Source: Lachnospiraceae bacterium JC7
GTDB taxonomy: Bacteria > Bacillota > Clostridia > Lachnospirales > Lachnospiraceae
Assembly: GCA_000513555.1 (NCBI GenBank)
Contig: ALYD01000001.1
Span: forward strand, 206,223-270,222
DNA length: 64,000 nucleotides
Reading direction: 5' to 3'
The translations under genes and the position numbers were made by a program. Below are positions 36,160-46,107 of the stretch, piece by piece; position 1 is the first letter of the stretch; each line of letters begins with the position of its first letter. Under the pieces are notes generated by a model. It did no database searches and had not been told where the DNA came from. It saw nothing but the letters and a program-made list of their open reading frames with translations.

Positions 36160-37827
36160 TTAGAACAGTCCGACGATCTTTCCGTCAACTACGTCGATAT
36201 CGAAGGCTGCCGGCTTCTTGGGAAGGCCGGGCATGGTCATGATATCGCCTGTGAGGCATACGATAAAGCCTGCACCTGCAGATACGTAAGCATCTCTTAC
36301 TGTGATACGGAAGTTTTCAGGTCTTCCGAGCTTCTTTGGGTCATCGCTCAGGCTGTACTGGGTCTTCGCCATACATACAGGAACATTGCCGAATCCGAGC
36401 TCTGTAAGACGGTCGAGAGATTTCTTTGCCTTTGAGTCAAAGTCAACGCCGTCTGCACCGTAGATCTTTGTAGCTACAGCTTCGATCTTATCGTAAAGGG
36501 AATCGGAAAGCTTCTGTACAGGAGTGAAATCGGACTTCTTTGTCTCGAGAGTTCTGACTACAGCCTCTGCAAGCTCTACGCCGCCCTTTCCGCCTTCTCC
36601 GTGAACCTTTGAAAGAGCGAACTCTGCGCCCTTCTCACGGCAGAAGTTCTCAACGAAGTGAAGCTCTGCGTCTGTATCCGATGCGAACTGGTTGATGGCA
36701 ACTACCACAGGGATTCCGTAGGTCTGGAGATTCTCGATATGCTTTTCGAGGTTGACGATGCCCTTCCTGAGAGCCTCGATATTCTCTGCACCGAGCTCTG
36801 CCTTCGGAACACCGCCGTTATACTTGAGGGCACGTACTGTGGCAACGAGTACGACAGCATCAGGAACCAACCTCGACATCTGGCACTTGATGTCGAAGAA
36901 CTTCTCTGCACCGAGATCTGCACCGAAGCCTGCCTCGGTAACTGCGATCTCACCGAGCTTCATGGCAAATCTTGTTGCCTGTACCGAGTTGCAGCCGTGG
37001 GCGATGTTTGCAAAAGGTCCACCGTGAACTATAGCCATGTTATGCTCGAGAGTCTGGATGATGTTGGGCTTGATGGCATCCTTGAGAAGAGCTGCCATGG
37101 CACCTGTTGCATGAAGGTCTTCAGCTGTTACAGGCTTTCCGTCCACATCGTATGCAACGATGATACGTGCAAGACGTACCTTTAGGTCATCCATGTTATC
37201 AGCAAGGCAGAGAACTGCCATGATCTCTGAGGCAACGGTAATGACGAAGTGGTCTTCTCTTACTACACCGTCAGTCTTTCTTCCCATACCGATGATGATA
37301 TTACGAAGCTGACGATCGTTCATGTCTTCACATCTCTTCCAGTTGATGCTCTTCAGATCGATGCGAAGCTCGTTGCCCTGCTGTATATGATTGTCGAGGA
37401 GTGCGGCAAGGAGATTGTTGGCGCTGGTTATAGCGTGGAAATCTCCTGTGAAATGAAGATTCAGGTCCTCCATGGGAACTACCTGGGCGTAACCGCCGCC
37501 TGCGGCACCGCCCTTGATTCCGAAGCACGGTCCGAGAGACGGCTCTCTCAAAGCCACTACGGTCTTCTTTCCGATGTGATTTAAGGCATCTGCGAGACCG
37601 ATGGATGTTGTAGTCTTACCCTCTCCTGCCGGTGTAGGGTTGATGGCGGTGACAAGTACCAGCTTTCCGTCCGGTCTGTCCTTGATCTTTGACCAGAGCT
37701 CGTTGCTGAGCTTGGCCTTGTACTTTCCGTACTGTTCCAGATCATCGGCATCGATGTTGTATCTTGCAGCAACATCGGTGATACGCTCCATCAGGGCTTC
37801 CTGTGCGATTTGAATATCAGACTTCAT
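36160..37827 (-). CDS. fhs: Formate--tetrahydrofolate ligase
   Basis: 555 residues, the standard length. Motifs include the P-loop [15 protein letters not shown], the [21 protein letters not shown] region (split for length), TGDFHAI and [10 protein letters not shown]. It makes 10-formyl-THF from formate, THF and ATP, feeding purine and fMet synthesis (fmt lies in the same region). Start by ATG behind AAGAGGT. It is separated from murE by the palindromic block. Confidence 0.97.
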   Translation of the reverse strand: MKSDIQIAQEALMERITDVAARYNIDADDLEQYGKYKAKLSNELWSKIKDRPDGKLVLVTAINPTPAGEGKTTTSIGLADALNHIGKKTVVALREPSLGPCFGIKGGAAGGGYAQVVPMEDLNLHFTGDFHAITSANNLLAALLDNHIQQGNELRIDLKSINWKRCEDMNDRQLRNIIIGMGRKTDGVVREDHFVITVASEIMAVLCLADNMDDLKVRLARIIVAYDVDGKPVTAEDLHATGAMAALLKDAIKPNIIQTLEHNMAIVHGGPFANIAHGCNSVQATRFAMKLGEIAVTEAGFGADLGAEKFFDIKCQMSRLVPDAVVLVATVRALKYNGGVPKAELGAENIEALRKGIVNLEKHIENLQTYGIPVVVAINQFASDTDAELHFVENFCREKGAEFALSKVHGEGGKGGVELAEAVVRTLETKKSDFTPVQKLSDSLYDKIEAVATKIYGADGVDFDSKAKKSLDRLTELGFGNVPVCMAKTQYSLSDDPKKLGRPENFRITVRDAYVSAGAGFIVCLTGDIMTMPGLPKKPAAFDIDVVDGKIVGLF

Positions 37828-37954
37828 TTTTTACCTCTTTCTCCTCTTTGATAGACAACAGAAAATCTATGATGCAAGAGAAAGGATCCGTGTAAAGTAC
37901 TAAGACGCTTCTTTACCGGTCATCCGTTCTCCCATATCAACAAGTTATAAGAAA

Positions 37955-40900
37955 TTATGAAAACAATGAATCAAATTCCGCAAGACTCATAAGTATCTTA
38001 CGGGGCTTGGTACCCTCTTCAGGGCCCACAACATTGGCATCGGCAAGCTGATCCATGATCCTTGCAGCGCGGTTGAATCCGATACGGAATTTACGCTGAA
38101 GCATACCGATGGATGCCTTTTCGGATTCGATGATGAGCTGTCCGGCGTCGTGGAAAAGCTCGTCCATGTCGCTCTGGGCACCGCCTGAGCTTCCTGAACC
38201 GCCTCCGGACTGCAGCTTTGCCTGAATATCTTCGCTGTACTCAACATCGCCCATGGTCTTTTTGATGAACTCTGTTACAGCTGAAACTTCCTGATCGGAT
38301 ACAAAAGCACCCTGAACACGTACAGGCTTAGGGATACCCTGCGGGAAGAAGAGCATATCTCCCTTTCCGAGAAGTTTCTCCGCACCGTTCATATCGATGA
38401 TGGTACGGGAATCGGTTCCTGAAGATACCGCAAATGCAATACGGCTCGGAACATTGGCCTTGATAAGACCTGTGATGACATTTACCGTAGGACGCTGGGT
38501 AGCGATAACAAGGTGCATACCCGCAGCTCTCGCAAGCTGTGCGATACGGCAGATGGCATCTTCCACTTCCTGACTTGAGACCATCATAAGGTCTGCAAGC
38601 TCGTCGATGATGATAACTATCTGAGGAAGCTTTTCAGGCTTCTGGTCTTCAGGAATCTCAGGATCGTTGATGATTCTTTCTATTTTTTCGTTATAGCCCT
38701 TCAGGTCTCTGGAACCTGTCTCGGCAAATTTCTTATAGCGTTCTGTCATTTCTGCCACTGCCCAGTTGAGAGCGGCGGCAGCCTTCTTGGGATCCACTAC
38801 TACAGGGATGAGAAGGTGAGGTATTCCGTTGTAGACACTAAGCTCTACTACCTTCGGATCCACCATGATCATACGAAGCTCTTCAGGCTTGTACTTGAAG
38901 AGCATGGACATGATAAGTGTATTGATACATACAGACTTACCTGAACCTGTTGATCCGGCGATGAGGAGGTGAGGCATCTTGGCTATGTCGGTAACGATGG
39001 TCTTGCCTGAAATGTCTTTACCTACACCGAAGGCGATCTTTGACTTGGCATCTGCAAAATCAGGACTTCTCAGCACATCACCGAGGTGAACCACTGAGCT
39101 GTGCTTGTTCGGAACTTCGATACCAACTGCGGATTTACCCGGAATAGGAGCCTCGATACGGATATCTGTGGCAGCAAGCCTCATCTTGATATCGTCTGTA
39201 AGAGAAACGATCTTTGAGACCTTGACACCGATATCAGGCTGTATCTCATATCTGGTAACAGAAGGTCCTACAGAAATGTCTGTGATCTTTACTTCGATGT
39301 CGAAGCTTCTCAGTGTCTCCTGAAGTATCACTGCATTCTGACGGATCTCTTCTCTGGAATCCATATCCTGAGCTCCGCCTGTGGACAGCAGGCTGAGAGG
39401 AGGAATGACATAAGGCTTCTGAGGCTTCTTCTGCTTTATCTCCTGCTCCACCTTCCTGTTATCTGCTTCAGTCGGAGTGTTTTCTATCTTTTCACGATCG
39501 AGCTGAGTCTGAGGCTTCTTGACTACCGGCTCAACATCGACTTCGATGACCTTGCCTCCGGCTGTAAGTATCTTTCTTGTTCCGGCTTCTGTCATATCAC
39601 CGCTTGTCAGAACAGCAGGTCTGTTTGCAGGAACATCTGCTTCTTCCATGTCCTCTGTGAAGGAATCTTCATCGATATCGTAAGAATCATAATCGTCAGA
39701 TGATCCATAAGCATCTGATGATCCATCGGAGATGCTCTCTTCCGCAGGTGCTATAGTGAGGATGTTTCCGGGAATCTCATCGGTGGTTTCAGCTTCTTCA
39801 TCCTCGTAATCATCGATATCATAAGGAGCTATGCTGAGTGGTCGCTTATCAAATGCGCCGGAAATGATATTGCCGGAATCTGAGCTGTCACTGTCTTCGG
39901 CTCCTTGTATATTTTCTTCTGAAGCTTCGATATCATCGCCTCTTAAATCAGAAGAGAAATCGTCTGTTATATCTGTGATCGAGATCACAGATGCACGCTC
40001 TTCACTTATGTGAGGAACTCTTGCTTCAGCAGAGATATCCACATTTTCTTCTGAAACTGATGAAGGAACATCTGAAGTGTCATAAGTGGTTTCTGCTTTA
40101 TCGAGGCTGCTTTCTGACATGCGGTTAAATGCGGCATCAAGTGCTGCTTCAACTGCATCGTATGAATCGTCAGAGCTGTCTGTATCCTGAACATCAGATG
40201 CAGAAAAAGAAACATTGGCCGCAGAGATATCTGCGGAAACCTCTGAACCGGAAGAAGCCACTGAGATCGCAGAAGCTGCTGTACCTGCAGAAGCTGCGAC
40301 AAGAGTTTCAGGACGAGGTTTAATGTTGTATTTGGAAACCTGAGGTCTCGGTAATGTGGTCGGATCCACAAGAGTGACAGGTGTGTGCTGCACACTTACG
40401 TCATACTGAGATGCATCGGTCTCTGAAGGCTCGTCGAAATACGGAAGATCATCGATATTGACATTCTCCTGAGGAACAGCGTTATCCGGTAATGCTGCGG
40501 CCGGTTGCTCTGTGAGCGAGAAATCAACACGTCTTGCGGCCATCTCACGCTGCTGTGCTTCTCTGGCCAGTCTCCTCTCCTCTCTGTGAATACGTGCGGA
40601 TTCGGTAACATTGTTCCAATCTTCCTTTGCACGTTCTGTGGCGCGGAGGGCGGCTGAGCTTGAGCTTTCCGCGAGCATCCTTGCAAGAGGCTTGCCTGTT
40701 ATGTAGATGAGACATACGAAGCAGGCAGCCAAAAGTATGAGCATGGAGCCCACCTTTCCTGCTACGGTATAAAGCACCATGGCAAGAGCACCGCCGATGA
40801 TTCCGCCGCCGATACCCTGCTGTGAGCCCTCTTTGTAAAAATCAGCGAGGCTCATGTTTGTGACACCGCCACCGAAGGTAAGCTGAAAGATAGCTGATAT

Positions 40901-41230
40901 GAAGATCAGCATGAACAGGGCTGTGGTCATGCGAAATGTTGCGTATGGATTGTCAAGATTTGACAGGATGAAAACTACTACGAAGCTTAATAATATAGGA
41001 AAAAGGAAACCCATGATACCGAAGAGTCCAAGCTGTACACTCTTGAGCACAGCTCCTACGGGTCCGCAAAGTCCTAAATTAGCTAAAAATAAAAATGCAG
41101 AAACTGCGAATGTGATAATGATCGCAACTTCATCACCCATCATAGGTGCATCATAAGTGTTCTTTTTGGAACGGCTGCCTGTTGAAGCGGCCTTCTTAGT
41201 TTTATTTTTACTACCCTTTGGTCTACCCAT
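37955..41230 (-). CDS. ftsK: DNA translocase FtsK/SpoIIIE
   Basis: 1091 residues. A basic N-terminal tail begins GRPKGSKNKTKKA, resembling an AT-hook. Four hydrophobic segments follow between about 35 and 185. A very long, Ser/Asp/Glu-rich linker (about 215-600) leads to the motor, with Walker A GSTGSGKSV, Walker B IIIIDELADLM and RPTVNVITGLIKANVPSR. The C-terminal gamma winged helix has ASIGMLQRKFRIGFNRAARIMD and reads KOPS/SRS-type sequences. FtsK clears DNA from the closing septum. The linker is unusually long. The gene is divergent from the regulator at 41468. Confidence 0.96.
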   Translation of the reverse strand: MGRPKGSKNKTKKAASTGSRSKKNTYDAPMMGDEVAIIITFAVSAFLFLANLGLCGPVGAVLKSVQLGLFGIMGFLFPILLSFVVVFILSNLDNPYATFRMTTALFMLIFISAIFQLTFGGGVTNMSLADFYKEGSQQGIGGGIIGGALAMVLYTVAGKVGSMLILLAACFVCLIYITGKPLARMLAESSSSAALRATERAKEDWNNVTESARIHREERRLAREAQQREMAARRVDFSLTEQPAAALPDNAVPQENVNIDDLPYFDEPSETDASQYDVSVQHTPVTLVDPTTLPRPQVSKYNIKPRPETLVAASAGTAASAISVASSGSEVSADISAANVSFSASDVQDTDSSDDSYDAVEAALDAAFNRMSESSLDKAETTYDTSDVPSSVSEENVDISAEARVPHISEERASVISITDITDDFSSDLRGDDIEASEENIQGAEDSDSSDSGNIISGAFDKRPLSIAPYDIDDYEDEEAETTDEIPGNILTIAPAEESISDGSSDAYGSSDDYDSYDIDEDSFTEDMEEADVPANRPAVLTSGDMTEAGTRKILTAGGKVIEVDVEPVVKKPQTQLDREKIENTPTEADNRKVEQEIKQKKPQKPYVIPPLSLLSTGGAQDMDSREEIRQNAVILQETLRSFDIEVKITDISVGPSVTRYEIQPDIGVKVSKIVSLTDDIKMRLAATDIRIEAPIPGKSAVGIEVPNKHSSVVHLGDVLRSPDFADAKSKIAFGVGKDISGKTIVTDIAKMPHLLIAGSTGSGKSVCINTLIMSMLFKYKPEELRMIMVDPKVVELSVYNGIPHLLIPVVVDPKKAAAALNWAVAEMTERYKKFAETGSRDLKGYNEKIERIINDPEIPEDQKPEKLPQIVIIIDELADLMMVSSQEVEDAICRIAQLARAAGMHLVIATQRPTVNVITGLIKANVPSRIAFAVSSGTDSRTIIDMNGAEKLLGKGDMLFFPQGIPKPVRVQGAFVSDQEVSAVTEFIKKTMGDVEYSEDIQAKLQSGGGSGSSGGAQSDMDELFHDAGQLIIESEKASIGMLQRKFRIGFNRAARIMDQLADANVVGPEEGTKPRKILMSLAEFDSLFS

Positions 41231-41265
41231 TTATTCCACCTTAAATTGCTAAATATAACCTATAC

Positions 41266-41271
41266 ATTATA
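41266..41271 (-). promoter_or_regulatory. Probable -10 of ftsK
   Basis: On the minus strand TATAAT lies 36 nt before the ftsK ATG. No good -35 hexamer sits at 16-18 bp, so this is a partial call. Confidence 0.45.
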
Positions 41272-41373
41272 GACCAATTAAATCATAAAATCCATATCCT
41301 TAAAACTCATGTTCTATTTTGATGAAATGTGACATCGTGTAAAGTTTGAATTTATATTGTATTTATGAAATTT

Positions 41374-41447
41374 GAACATGTTTCATTTGACTTTAAAAAC
41401 TCCCGGTGATACCTTATGCTTAAAGACATAAAATTGCATGTCTTTAA
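41374..41447 (+). promoter_or_regulatory. Regulator promoter with inverted repeats (possible autoregulatory operator)
   Basis: TTGACT (41387-41392), 17 bp and a weak -10 TACCTT (41410-41415) precede the regulator. A perfect 10-bp inverted repeat TTAAAGACAT/ATGTCTTTAA (41420-41429 and 41438-41447) sits right at the expected start site. Upstream of the -35 is GAACATG (41374-41380), matched by CATGTTC at 41308-41314. These are candidate binding sites for a helix-turn-helix protein. Confidence 0.5.
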
Positions 41448-41467
41448 ATACAAAAACGGAGATCGCC

Positions 41468-42784
41468 ATGACAAATGTTGCTATCGTAAGCCCTGATCAT
41501 TCACTGGAACCGGTTGATAAAGTTATAGCCGAGCATGATTTTGGCTGTCAGTTTTATAAGTATATATATAAGAAGATGTCCGATATCGATGAGATATATC
41601 AGGACTGCAAGGGAAAGTGTGATGTCATCTTCTTCTCGGGAGAGCTTGGATATCATTATATAAAGAATAAGTTCCCGGACATCAGGATACCGTGCACATT
41701 TACTGCATATGAGCCTATAGATGTGCTGTCGATACTTCTGCAGTTCAAGATAGAGCATCCCCAGACACCTCTTAACCGTATCTTCTGTGATTTCCTGACT
41801 TCAACAAACAACTACATGGGAATCAGGCAGTATATAAAAAAGGATGACTGTCCGTATTTCTTTGAGGATACCCATTATGATTATAAGCACATTACGGCTT
41901 ATGCAAAGAAGCTCTGGGATGAGGGAAAGATAGATTACATACTCTCCCGCTCCATCAACAATCTGAAAAGACTTGATGAGCTCCACATCCCCTATGTGGC
42001 GGTATTCCCTTCAGAGGATATGATAGTTAAGTCCATTAGATCTGCCATGAAGGAGTTAAGACTTAATCAGATCGAGCAGAAGGACGAGATAAGCATTCTC
42101 ATCAGACTTCCTTTCGGTGAAGATATCGAGCAGGAGGAGCAGGAATACAGAGAGGCTACGGTTTATAAGATGCTAGCGGATTACCGTAAGGATACACACC
42201 GTCATTTTTCCATTTCACAGGGCTTCAACCAGTTTGAGATACATGACCGTCTCGAGGCGGGAACATTTGAGATTGATAAGCTGAGACCTTTCCTTCTCAG
42301 GATGAAGAAGGAGCTGGGATTTGCTTTCAGGATCGGTGCCGGTGTAAGCTCATCCAAGGAGCGCTCCAGATATTTCGCAGAGCATGCTCTCATGGAGGCG
42401 AACAGATACGGAAGAAATGATGCCTTTTTCGTTGGTGAGGAAGGAAAGGTGACAGGACCTCTCAGCTCCGACACCCAGCTCATGTACAACTATTCCAATG
42501 AAAAGGCCCTGAACTTCTCCCGCGAGAATGGAATCAACGAGACCAATATACTGAAGCTCATCAGCATGTTCGAGCAGGATGAGAAGCAGGTGATAAGCTC
42601 TCACGAGCTGTCTCAGCTTTTGGGAATCACACCGAGATCCGCCAGCCGTATCCTGGCAAAGCTTCTTGATCTCCGTATCATCCGACTCACTGAAAATGAG
42701 GTTCAGGATAAGTCAGTCCGCCAGGGACGTCCGACCCATTACTTCAACTTCAATGTGATGGAGTTCAGGAATGCGCTGATGTGA
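41468..42784 (+). CDS. Putative transcriptional regulator, unclear family (HTH C-terminus)
   Basis: 438 residues from the ATG at 41468 (GGAG six bases upstream). Three parts can be seen. Residues ~1-190 are an alpha/beta region with CDVIFFSGELGYHYIK and YVAVFPSEDM, resembling a sensor. Residues ~195-330 have FRIGAGVSSSKERSRYFAEHALMEANRYGRNDAFFV (split for length), like a degenerate nucleotide-cyclase/GGDEF fold without the GGDEF residues. Residues ~345-438 form a winged helix (VISSHELSQLLGITPRSASRILAKL). I infer a ligand-sensing DNA-binding protein. It stands divergent from ftsK. Confidence 0.72.
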   Translation: MTNVAIVSPDHSLEPVDKVIAEHDFGCQFYKYIYKKMSDIDEIYQDCKGKCDVIFFSGELGYHYIKNKFPDIRIPCTFTAYEPIDVLSILLQFKIEHPQTPLNRIFCDFLTSTNNYMGIRQYIKKDDCPYFFEDTHYDYKHITAYAKKLWDEGKIDYILSRSINNLKRLDELHIPYVAVFPSEDMIVKSIRSAMKELRLNQIEQKDEISILIRLPFGEDIEQEEQEYREATVYKMLADYRKDTHRHFSISQGFNQFEIHDRLEAGTFEIDKLRPFLLRMKKELGFAFRIGAGVSSSKERSRYFAEHALMEANRYGRNDAFFVGEEGKVTGPLSSDTQLMYNYSNEKALNFSRENGINETNILKLISMFEQDEKQVISSHELSQLLGITPRSASRILAKLLDLRIIRLTENEVQDKSVRQGRPTHYFNFNVMEFRNALM

Positions 42785-42826
42785 TCTTGGGGATATGGTT
42801 GTGATTTAAATATTGATATCTGAAAA

Positions 42827-43129
42827 ATGATAAGTATAAAGTTAAAGAAAACAATTCTTGTAGTGCTGGATACCATCTTCATCATGGCGACTGTAGTTCC
42901 TGTTCTTGTTTTGCTGAAGGAATGTATAGAGGCGGCAATTGTTGGAACCATACCCTGGGGATTCGGATACGGCGTTGATTACGGAGAGAAAATATTCGGA
43001 ATAGAGGCATTCTTTTATGTTATGTCTTTCTACCTTGCATTCTTCTTTGTGCTGGTTGCATTATGGGCAATGCTTTATGTTTTTACTTCTTTCTTTACTG
43101 TATTTACATTGGTTTATTTAAAGAAATAG
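42827..43129 (+). CDS. Small two-helix membrane protein
   Basis: 100 residues with two long hydrophobic segments (about 10-32 and 62-97), a Gly-rich loop between them and a Lys-Lys C-terminus. The ribosome site is weak. It lies 43 nt after the regulator and ends just before a bidirectional terminator, so it is probably on the same transcript. I do not recognise the family. Confidence 0.6.
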   Translation: MISIKLKKTILVVLDTIFIMATVVPVLVLLKECIEAAIVGTIPWGFGYGVDYGEKIFGIEAFFYVMSFYLAFFFVLVALWAMLYVFTSFFTVFTLVYLKK

Positions 43130-43135
43130 TTTAAA

Positions 43136-43190
43136 AAGACCTGTGGTCGGAGTTTTCAGGCTCCTGACCACAGGTCTTATTTCATATTTT
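43136..43190. terminator. Bidirectional terminator between convergent genes
   Basis: GACCTGTGGTC pairs with GACCACAGGTC (43138-43148 with 43166-43176), extended by AA/TT and an inner GAG/CTC. Minus-strand transcripts from degV meet TTTTT directly after the stem; plus-strand transcripts meet a T-rich tract a few bases later. Confidence 0.85.
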
Positions 43191-43231
43191 TTGAAGCTCA
43201 GGCAAAAAGTCTCTCAAACCAGACAGATAGC

Positions 43232-44125
43232 TTAGTCGTTTATTCTCTCGTCGCCCCACCAGAATACGGCGATGGTTCCGGGACCGGTATGACAGCTGAT
43301 GGTAGGACCAACCTTAAAGAGAGAAGGCTTTCCACCTTTAAGATTAGGGAATTTTTCAGCGATCATGGATGCCATCTTTTCGCCATCCTCAGGACAGCCG
43401 GCCTGATTGATGAAGCATTTACCGGAATACTCGAGGCGGTCATCGGCAGTTTCAGTCATCTTCTGAAGGATGCGTTCCATGACCTTCTTCTTGGTCCTTA
43501 TCTTCTCTCTTGTCTTGAGAGAGCCGTCATAGGCGATCTCAAGGAGAGGACAAATGTTTAAGACATTACCTATAAAACCTGATGCCTTGGATACACGTCC
43601 GCCCATGATAAGGAACTTAAGGTCAGATGTGAAGAACCATGATTGGATAAAATGCTTGTGGTCCTCTGCCCATGCGGCGAGATCATCTATATTCATGCCC
43701 TCATCCCTGAGTTCGCACATCTTATCTACAAGAAGAGCATAACCGCCTGTAGCATTGGCAGAATCGATTATTATGAGCTTTCTGTCAGGATATTCTTCAC
43801 AGAGATTATCAGCTGCGATCCTGGCGGAATTGTAGGTTCCGGAGATACCGCTGGAAAGAGTTACATGGATAATGTCTTTCCCTTCATCAAGGAACTTACG
43901 GAAGTGATCCTCGTACTCCTGAACATTGACCTGAGAGGTTTTTGATCTCTCGCCTGCAAGCATACGTCTGTAGATCTCTTCTGTGGTTATGGACTGCTCG
44001 AAATCGTCAATATACTCGTCGGTACCGAGACTTAAGTGAAAGTAGCAGGGATAGACTTTCTTCTGCTCCACCCACTCCATAGAAGTGTCTATAGGAGTAC
44101 AGCAGCTAATGATATATTCGTTCAT
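43232..44125 (-). CDS. DegV family fatty-acid-binding protein
   Basis: 297 residues from the ATG at 44125 (GGAGA upstream). The family patterns are SKTSQVNVQEY near residue 68, HVTLSSGISGTYNSARIA, IIDSANATGGYALLV and the KFLIMGGRVSKASGFIGNVLN stretch. DegV proteins bind a fatty acid in a cleft and supply it to acyl-phosphate (Fak) pathways. The final HTGPGTIAVFWWG is the usual C-terminal signature. It is convergent with the plus-strand pair and has an extended -10 upstream. Confidence 0.93.
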   Translation of the reverse strand: MNEYIISCCTPIDTSMEWVEQKKVYPCYFHLSLGTDEYIDDFEQSITTEEIYRRMLAGERSKTSQVNVQEYEDHFRKFLDEGKDIIHVTLSSGISGTYNSARIAADNLCEEYPDRKLIIIDSANATGGYALLVDKMCELRDEGMNIDDLAAWAEDHKHFIQSWFFTSDLKFLIMGGRVSKASGFIGNVLNICPLLEIAYDGSLKTREKIRTKKKVMERILQKMTETADDRLEYSGKCFINQAGCPEDGEKMASMIAEKFPNLKGGKPSLFKVGPTISCHTGPGTIAVFWWGDERIND

Positions 44126-44157
44126 GATAATCTCCAATCAGTTTCGTTTTTATGAGG

Positions 44158-44221
44158 TATTATAGCATAAAGCCGACAGGGAAACGATGTAAAATCCGTT
44201 TTCCTGCCGGCTTTTTTTTTT
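44158..44221. terminator. Hairpin with ten-T tract upstream of degV
   Basis: AGCCGACAGGGAAACG pairs with CGTTTTCCTGCCGGCT (one-base offset) over a 10-nt loop, followed on the plus strand by ten T residues (44212-44221). On the minus strand it lies after the NlpC/P60 gene and just before the degV -10 TGCTATAAT (TATAAT at 44158-44163). It is a strong plus-strand terminator shape, possibly blocking antisense transcription, and a weaker one for the minus strand. Confidence 0.7.
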
Positions 44222-44283
44222 AGATTTATTCTAATGTCAGATTTTTTATGATTACAGAATAATATTTTACTTTAAAGCTAGGA

Positions 44284-45966
44284 TCAATCACCGATCACAT
44301 TTCTTATAGCCACCGGAGTACGGTAGTTCCAGCGGTAAATTCTGATACCTGATCGTCTTGAAGCGGCATTTACGATCTGACCGTTTCCTATGTACATTCC
44401 GACGTGGTTAATGGTTCCGCCGCTGTTTGCATAGAATACGAGGTCGCCGGGCTTCATGTTATCGCTGGTCACCTTCACACCGGCCTGAGCCTGATCACGG
44501 GAAACTCGCGGAACATAGATTCCGAAGTTTTTGAGAACTGTCTGAACGAAACCGGAACAGTCGGCTCCATTAGTAAGGGATGTACCGCCCCATACATAAG
44601 GATTTCCAACGTACTGACATGCGAAGTTGACGATCTTGTTTCTGAAGGCTGCGGCCGCATTGGCAGCTTCTACAGCAGGATAATACTCGATGGCCTCCTG
44701 AAGAGCGTAGGTAACGGAGACATTGTTATCTCTTGTGGATACGAAGGATCCCTGAGAAGAATCACTGTCATCACCGTCACCGAGATCAAGCTGTACCCAA
44801 CCGTCGAGCTGATTCATTACATCATAACGCTGTCCGCTGGTAACCTGAGTCCATGCCTCGGAATCAGTGGATGGCTGAGATCTTACATTCAGAGACTTGG
44901 TGTTGATAAGGGCCATAACGTGGGCGTTCTGTACCGCAAGATCCTGAGCGGTCTGACCTGTGGCAAGGAGGTCCGCACGAACATAGCCGTCGATTCCTCC
45001 GGATTTGATATGATACCAGCCGTTCTCTTCACCGAGAATGTTGCATCCGCCATAGCCCGGGAACTTACCGATGATGTTGGCGATACCGTCCTCTTTGGGT
45101 GAGGAACGAACATTGATGTAATCGGATGCAAGAGATACACCCAGATTATCGTACATATTGAGGACCTTCTGCTTAAGGTTCAGTGATTTTGCTTCATCGA
45201 GACCGTAGCTCAGAGAAACATTCTCATCAGAAGCTGACATATAGGCGAGGTCAACATTGTCAATGTTGGTGGTGGCGATCATGATCCAGTCCTTGTTGAC
45301 TCTCTTCACCACTTCGTATTTCTCACCCTTTGCGGCAGAACCTACGGTGTTTCCATCGATGATCTCCGGTGTTGAACGGATACGGAGCTTGTCTGCAAGA
45401 ACAGTGGCTCTGGGCTTAATGAGACTGCCTGCAAGAGTTACCGCTTCATCACCTGTGACTACATAGGGCGCAGAAACATAACCTTCCATACCGCCGGATC
45501 TTACGTGCATCCAGCCCTCAGCTCCCTCAGGAGAGACTTCAAGTACATCCACGGCAGAACCGTTCGCAAGCATACCTACGATAGTCGTGAGGTCGTTCTG
45601 GTTGGGTGCGCTTCTGAAATTGATATAGCTGTCACATTTGATGATTCCGAGATTACTGTACTGTGAGATGGAGTTCATGATGGCTTCCATCTGTATGGCC
45701 TTCGTGAAGACCTGAACCTCTTCAAGGGTTGACATAACTTCCTTTGATTCGGACGCTTCTCCGGAAGCATCCTCATTGGATTCCTGAGCCTGAGACTCTT
45801 CCGCTGCTAAAGACTCGGAATAGGTGGACTTCTGTCCGTTTATGGCCAATGTAGCCAAAAGTCCTATAACTATGACCGTCAGGACACCGGCTGCGAAAAA
45901 CATGATATTTCTTTCCTGATCTTTAGGGTCTATATGAAAATCAAAATTAAATTTAGGTTTTTCCAT
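44284..45966 (-). CDS. SH3-domain NlpC/P60 cell-wall hydrolase, membrane-anchored
   Basis: 560 residues. A cytosolic tail and one transmembrane helix (about 21-43) are followed by a Glu/Ser-rich spacer. Three to four bacterial SH3 domains then span about residues 110-410 (for example YINFRSAPNQNDLTTIVG and KLRIRSTPEIIDGNTV). The C-terminal NlpC/P60 domain has Cys470 (ADCSGF), His521 (NHVGMYIG) and Asn533 as the catalytic set, with Asn as the third residue. It likely cuts peptidoglycan stem peptides at the D-gamma-glutamyl bond while tethered outside the membrane. Confidence 0.94.
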   Translation of the reverse strand: MEKPKFNFDFHIDPKDQERNIMFFAAGVLTVIVIGLLATLAINGQKSTYSESLAAEESQAQESNEDASGEASESKEVMSTLEEVQVFTKAIQMEAIMNSISQYSNLGIIKCDSYINFRSAPNQNDLTTIVGMLANGSAVDVLEVSPEGAEGWMHVRSGGMEGYVSAPYVVTGDEAVTLAGSLIKPRATVLADKLRIRSTPEIIDGNTVGSAAKGEKYEVVKRVNKDWIMIATTNIDNVDLAYMSASDENVSLSYGLDEAKSLNLKQKVLNMYDNLGVSLASDYINVRSSPKEDGIANIIGKFPGYGGCNILGEENGWYHIKSGGIDGYVRADLLATGQTAQDLAVQNAHVMALINTKSLNVRSQPSTDSEAWTQVTSGQRYDVMNQLDGWVQLDLGDGDDSDSSQGSFVSTRDNNVSVTYALQEAIEYYPAVEAANAAAAFRNKIVNFACQYVGNPYVWGGTSLTNGADCSGFVQTVLKNFGIYVPRVSRDQAQAGVKVTSDNMKPGDLVFYANSGGTINHVGMYIGNGQIVNAASRRSGIRIYRWNYRTPVAIRNVIGD

Positions 45967-46012
45967 CTGTTAGTACTCCTTGGAAATCGACATTTCTTTT
46001 AGCGTAACCCTC

Positions 46013-46075
46013 ATTATAACATAAAGTTCAGATTGTAATCATTAAAAAATTATGATGTGGGACAAAGCGCTTTCA
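46013..46075 (-). promoter_or_regulatory. Extended -10 promoter of the NlpC/P60 gene, cre-like site upstream
   Basis: On the minus strand TGTTATAAT (TATAAT at 46013-46018) is an extended -10. About 45 nt further upstream is the palindromic core AAAGCGCTTT, part of TGAAAGCGCTTTGT (46062-46075). One half matches a CcpA cre site and the other does not. Confidence 0.5.
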
Positions 46076-46107
46076 CACAGTCTTCCACCATCATATGAAA
46101 CCATAAA

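Noticed and set aside
46062..46075. Full CcpA cre site upstream of the wall hydrolase
   Set aside because: Only one half matches the cre consensus; the palindromic core AAAGCGCTTT is kept as a weak note in the promoter entry.
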